Positions 19,637 through 23,036 of a DNA stretch of 23,036 nt are shown one piece after another. The notes below the pieces were generated by a model. It was not told where the DNA came from. It saw only the letters and a program-made list of their open reading frames with translations, and did not search any database. Origin of the DNA: Salisapilia sapeloensis (taxonomy: Eukaryota > Oomycota > Peronosporomycetes > Peronosporales > Salisapiliaceae). The stretch covers positions 1 to 23,036 of the forward strand of contig JAADVB010000271.1 of NCBI GenBank assembly GCA_023334545.1, written 5' to 3'. A program made the translations under genes and the position numbers. Numbering within the stretch: the stretch's first letter is position 1; every line of letters starts with the position of its first letter.

Positions 19637-20482
19637 ATGTCGTCGAACCCGTTTGCCAAGTATGTGTATGCGTCTGGGAGTACATGCAAGTCTGTTAAGA
19701 CTGAATGCACGCACGTGAAAGTAGAGGTTAGTGAAGATGAAAGTATCTGTAGAAAGCAATTGGATTCGATCATCGATTTTCGACGTGAAAATCATGCACC
19801 AGTGGATCAATTCGGTACGCAGGCGTGTCCGACAAAGGAAGCACAAGCTGAGAATGGAAGCATCTACCGCTTCCAGCTACTTGTGGGTTCATTGCTGAGC
19901 TCTCAGACGAAGGATCCAGTCACACATGCAGCTATGATGCGACTACATGAGCACTGTAGTGAACAGTATGGCAGTGCGATAGGACTGACAGTTCCGAGTG
20001 TGCTGCAGATGAATGAGCAGACGCTGGATGAGCTATTAATTCCCACTGGCTTTCACCGACGAAAGGCCAAGCATATAAAAGAAGTGGCCATGATGCTTCA
20101 CAAATATTACAGAAATGACATTCCAAGAGGTCGATCGGAGCTAGAAGAGCTGCCTGGCATCGGACCCAAGATTGCTCGAGTCATCATGTTATTAGCATGG
20201 GAAGAAGCGGATGGCATCGTCGTAGACACGCATGTCCATCGCGTTGCCCAGCGATTACACTGGGTAGGACGGAATGTAAAGCTACCAGAGGATACAAGAA
20301 AGGAATTGCAAGAGTGGGTTCCACGTTCGTATTGGGATTCAATATCCTACGCTGTCGTTGGATTAGGACAAACTGTGTGTGTTGCCAATCGACCGAAATG
20401 TAGTGTCTGTCCAGTCGGAGAGACTTGTCCAAGTGCTCAAGTACCTCGTGATGGACCGGAAAAGAAAAAAAAGAAAGAGTAA
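19637..20482 (+). CDS. NTH1: Endonuclease III, bifunctional DNA glycosylase/AP lyase
   Basis: Removes oxidised pyrimidines and cuts abasic sites in base-excision repair, in nucleus and/or mitochondria. A single exon gives 281 residues from ATG 19637; the frame is open upstream, overlapping the DCP1 stop, but without an ATG. The helix-hairpin-helix is ELPGIGPKIARV, with catalytic Lys178, and the GVD loop holds Asp197 in VVDTHVHRV. The [4Fe-4S] cluster cysteines are 248, 255, 258 and 264, with the canonical C-x6-C-x2-C-x5-C spacing. LLSSQTKD (86-93) matches the LLSxQT region of the family. The first 40 residues could be a targeting segment, and the Lys-rich tail (KKKKKKE) could be a nuclear signal. 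It converges on the membrane-protein gene, 45 bp away. Confidence 0.96.
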   Translation: MSSNPFAKYVYASGSTCKSVKTECTHVKVEVSEDESICRKQLDSIIDFRRENHAPVDQFGTQACPTKEAQAENGSIYRFQLLVGSLLSSQTKDPVTHAAMMRLHEHCSEQYGSAIGLTVPSVLQMNEQTLDELLIPTGFHRRKAKHIKEVAMMLHKYYRNDIPRGRSELEELPGIGPKIARVIMLLAWEEADGIVVDTHVHRVAQRLHWVGRNVKLPEDTRKELQEWVPRSYWDSISYAVVGLGQTVCVANRPKCSVCPVGETCPSAQVPRDGPEKKKKKE

Positions 20483-20527
20483 TGTGAACATGTCTTGTTG
20501 TCAAGGAGCAATTTCAATCGAAAATCT

Positions 20528-20980
20528 TTACGCGTGGGCGTAAATGCCTGCAATAAGTAGAGCTGTACCAAATATTGTCATGATGGCGATTCGAAATAAC
20601 GCTCGATCGACAATCGTTGCCATGTTCTCAACTTTACGCCGTCGACGGCGTATTAATGGCACGGCAAAATGATCTTGCTCGATGCCTTTGACATCATACA
20701 CTTCGGATCTTGCCGAGGATGAAGGGAAGATTGCAAGTGCTGATGAAATTGCAGCAAAGTAGGAAAGAAGCCATGCAGGCTGGAGAAGGGTGGAAAGGAA
20801 CTTGTGCAGCTTCCACCGCTGATGCACCGGTGTGTCCACGCTGCGCTTGTATCCAAGCAAAGCAGCATACTGGTCGTCTATATCGTCATCTTCCTCTTCC
20901 ATATCGTACATAAGCGGCTGCTTTAGTAGCTCTGAGTTGCCGTCAAGGGACGCACTCGGGTCATAAAGAGGTGAGTACAT
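20528..20980 (-). CDS. Small uncharacterised membrane protein, 150 residues
   Basis: No family recognised. A single exon from ATG 20980. The N-terminal 60 residues are soluble and acidic (MEEEDDDIDDQYAALLGYK). A hydrophobic stretch, PAWLLSYFAAISSALAIF, lies around residues 67-85, followed by a basic RRRRRK cluster and a C-terminal membrane helix, FRIAIMTIFGTALLIAGIYA, ending two residues before the stop. One or two membrane spans are thus likely, the second resembling a tail anchor. A YDMEEEDD segment with a preceding Leu-rich stretch could be a sorting signal, which is speculative. The frame is clean over its whole length, opposite to NTH1, and does not overlap another coding frame of quality, so it is probably real. 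Confidence 0.65.
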   Translation of the reverse strand: MYSPLYDPSASLDGNSELLKQPLMYDMEEEDDDIDDQYAALLGYKRSVDTPVHQRWKLHKFLSTLLQPAWLLSYFAAISSALAIFPSSSARSEVYDVKGIEQDHFAVPLIRRRRRKVENMATIVDRALFRIAIMTIFGTALLIAGIYAHA

Positions 20981-21602
20981 CTCTGCACTAGATGCTACGA
21001 CCCCAATTCGACAGTAACCTTATTTACTTGGATTAAGTATATATGCGCCATGTTCTTTGATTTATCTTGTCTTGAGTATGTGAAAATGAATTTAGGAGGG
21101 AGGCTACAACTTATCAGGATTGCGAAGATTGCAAGGATACTCCTGCCCTTTAAAGGATATCTGAATGGCGGACAGTCATCACTATCTATTTGTATTCGTA
21201 TAATACAACAATGAAAACTCTATGGACTTTGCATGTTGATTCTCTAGCTCGTTTCTATTTATTTGTATACAAATTTCTTCTTTCCTACCACCGAGCGTGC
21301 AGAAGACTATGCATGCTTCGACTGCGTCTATGTCACAAGCAGATATATAGCAGATACCAACTTGTTGCATAGTCTCGTGGAGGTGTATACATACGTCGAT
21401 GTAGCACCGGTAAAAGCAGCAATTGTACATGTTTCTATCGACAGCGCATATAGTAACTTGGAGCGACCTCGTACCTTATGATCGACTCCATGAGAAACCA
21501 AGTAGAACTGCCAACTAAACTGTCAAAGGAAAATGAATGGGACCAATATAGTATTTATTATTCTTGTAAATGTTTGTAAGACTAACTAGGACGCTCTCCT
21601 CT
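20981..21602. other. Intergenic, 622 bp, no supported gene
   Basis: Lies between the start of the small membrane protein and the stop of the PDR transporter, so it holds the former's promoter and the latter's 3' UTR. A TATATAC run sits about 60 nt upstream of ATG 20980 on the minus strand. The short open frames at 21182-21481 on both strands have no family resemblance. No repeat or RNA gene is seen. Confidence 0.5.
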
Positions 21603-23036
21603 TTAGCGCTTCTGATGGTTGAGGAATCGCATAGCGAGTGCCGTGAGAATACGTGTGATCGCCAAGATGCCAAAGTAGATGCCAATGTACTGTGCGATGT
21701 GCTCGTGCTTGACACCAAACGTGGTTTCAATATACGTCTTCGCAACAGGGTTCTCCAAGCCAGAGTCCGTGGGTGGGTTACTCATGATACGGCATCCGAG
21801 CTCCCAGTCGTCCGTATCGATCGTTCCATTCGATGCTTCGATCTCGGCCATGCGGTCTTCCGGGCAATTGCCAAAGACCAAAGCAGTAAGCGTTGCCCAC
21901 GGATACCTCGGCGGTGAGATTGCATAAACCCACTTGTACCCTGCAGGAATCTTAGCTGCAGGCGGATTGAATCCGACGAAGAGGAGGAAGATCATATTGA
22001 ACAGCATTGAGAAGATAGCTGCGACTTCCACGCTCGGCAGTGCGAACATGAGAAGCTGTCCGAGATATGCGTAGAAGAGGATCTGGAGCGACAGTGTCAA
22101 CCAGTAGCAGACGTAGATACCAAAGCCTGAAAATCCAACCATGGGGAAGAAGATGGCAGTGAAGATGAGGGTAGATACAAAGACGTATGGGATCTCAACG
22201 ATCGTAAAGCCGAGGAAGTACCATAACGAATTGTACGTCTCTGCAGTACGCTCTCGGTAGAAGGCAGCACGTTCGTCTGCCACGATGGGAAGTACACTGA
22301 TCATAGAGACGACACCACAGAACATGGTGGAGATGAAGATGATACCGACACCACCATTGACACCTTGGTAGTCCTTGAAGTTGTTGCCGAGCGAGATGAA
22401 GCCGTAGACAAGTGCAAGCGCGATCATGATCAAGACTCGAGTAAAGTTGTATGCTGGTGTACGCCAGAACGTTTTGAAGAAGCGTTCGAGCAACAGTTTG
22501 ATCTGGACAGAAGGACCCGAAGCACGCTTCCTAGTGAATCCGAGCTCCTTTGTGTCTGGAGATGGAGACAGCATACCTGGCTCTGCCAGGTCTGCGTCCA
22601 TCTTCTGTTTCAATGCGCTTCCTCGGAAACCAGCAACGTAATCCACAGCGCTATCTCCAGCAGCGTCGGAGCCTTGGCCGACACCGGCACCAATGACTTC
22701 GAGCATCCATGTGGCGGGGTTGTAGTTGTCCGGAATGGGGTCAATACCTGGGTATTGCGTAAAGTAGTCTACGATCGACTTGCCTTCCTCACCGACGTCA
22801 CCGAAGTAGACGGTCTCACCACCACGCTTGAGCAGGAGGAGCTTGTCGAAGAAGTAGAAGACACCAGCGGAAGGCTGATGGATGGTGCACAAGACCGTCC
22901 GACCAGAGTCAGCAACCTTACGGACACCATCCATGATGAGCTTGGCCTTTCGAGCATCCAAACCACTCGTCGGTTCATCTAAGAACAAGACACTTGGCTG
23001 AGCAGCGAGTTCCACGCCAATCGTCAGTCGCTTCAG
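21603..23036 (-). CDS. PDR-type ABCG transporter, C-terminal part, cut by window edge
   Basis: Full-size pleiotropic-drug-resistance exporter of the plasma membrane; such proteins pump xenobiotics and lipids. The frame is open from the right edge to TAA 21603-21605, 477 residues without an intron. It begins just after the second ABC signature (LKRLTIGVEL), then shows Walker B VLFLDEPTSGLDA and the H-loop TIHQPSAG. Residues about 60-80 and NPATWMLEVIG are PDR hallmarks. The second membrane domain follows with about six helices, including the PDR motif ERAAFYRERTAETYNSLWYF and GYKWVYAISPPRYPW. The C-terminus ends FLNHQKR. The family is about 1300-1400 residues in oomycetes, so roughly two thirds lie outside. 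It is a different gene from the ABCG fragment at the left edge, whose N-terminal architecture differs. Confidence 0.95.
   Translation of the reverse strand: MKRLTIGVELAAQPSVLFLDEPTSGLDARKAKLIMDGVRKVADSGRTVLCTIHQPSAGVFYFFDKLLLLKRGGETVYFGDVGEEGKSIVDYFTQYPGIDPIPDNYNPATWMLEVIGAGVGQGSDAAGDSAVDYVAGFRGSALKQKMDADLAEPGMLSPSPDTKELGFTRKRASGPSVQIKLLLERFFKTFWRTPAYNFTRVLIMIALALVYGFISLGNNFKDYQGVNGGVGIIFISTMFCGVVSMISVLPIVADERAAFYRERTAETYNSLWYFLGFTIVEIPYVFVSTLIFTAIFFPMVGFSGFGIYVCYWLTLSLQILFYAYLGQLLMFALPSVEVAAIFSMLFNMIFLLFVGFNPPAAKIPAGYKWVYAISPPRYPWATLTALVFGNCPEDRMAEIEASNGTIDTDDWELGCRIMSNPPTDSGLENPVAKTYIETTFGVKHEHIAQYIGIYFGILAITRILTALAMRFLNHQKR

Noticed and set aside
21182-21481. Short open frames on both strands in the 3' intergenic region
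   Set aside because: AT-rich, no resemblance to any family, and no promoter or splice signals.
22365-22982. 205-codon plus-strand open frame
   Set aside because: It lies antisense over the PDR transporter; the minus-strand protein is unmistakable and this frame has no family resemblance.

Overview
The window looks like a gene-dense stretch of an oomycete (stramenopile) nuclear genome. The evidence is eukaryotic gene content, 25 inferred small introns of 49 to 78 nt, and sequences matching the oomycete Inr+FPR core promoter, the clearest one 19 nt upstream of the first ABC transporter start. The order cannot be fixed from sequence alone; Saprolegniales or Albuginales would fit the moderate GC and very short introns, but that is a guess. 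Exon joins were made by hand from reading frame, splice sites and protein-family fit; none is backed by transcript data.

Layout, left to right. 1-640 (-): 5' part of an ABCG half-transporter. 1041-1175 (+): a 44-residue conserved-looking Cys-rich microprotein. 1256-2208 (-): class I SAM methyltransferase. 2973-5209 (-): uncharacterised 726-residue protein. 5287-6039 and 6165-6922 (-): tandem pair of HAD phosphatases of the HDHD1/GS1 type sharing an intron position. 7139-8620 (-): RBBP4/MSI1 histone-binding WD40 protein. 8823-9412 (+): four-exon Vps55/LEPROT protein. 9612-11164 (+): PX-BAR sorting nexin (SNX1/2, Vps5 type). 11235-12369 (-): eight-exon cyclin resembling cyclin Q (FAM58A). 12446-14781 (-): uncharacterised protein with an IQ-like motif and a WW-like segment. 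14897-17530 (-): SYF1/XAB2 splicing factor. 17947-18355: frameshifted coding-like relic. 18404-19589 (+): DCP1 decapping activator. 19637-20482 (+): endonuclease III (NTH1). 20528-20980 (-): small membrane protein. 21603-23036 (-): C-terminal half of a PDR-type ABCG transporter.

Most genes are housekeeping: RNA processing (SYF1, DCP1), chromatin (RBBP4), endosomal sorting (Vps55 beside a Vps5-like sorting nexin), DNA repair (NTH1) and cell-cycle or transcription control (cyclin). They do not form one pathway. I see no new mobile or defence system. The main gains are two genes split into small exons that no single long ORF reveals (Vps55 and the cyclin), the microprotein, two sizeable uncharacterised proteins, and a consistent splice-site style (GTAC donors, TAG acceptors).
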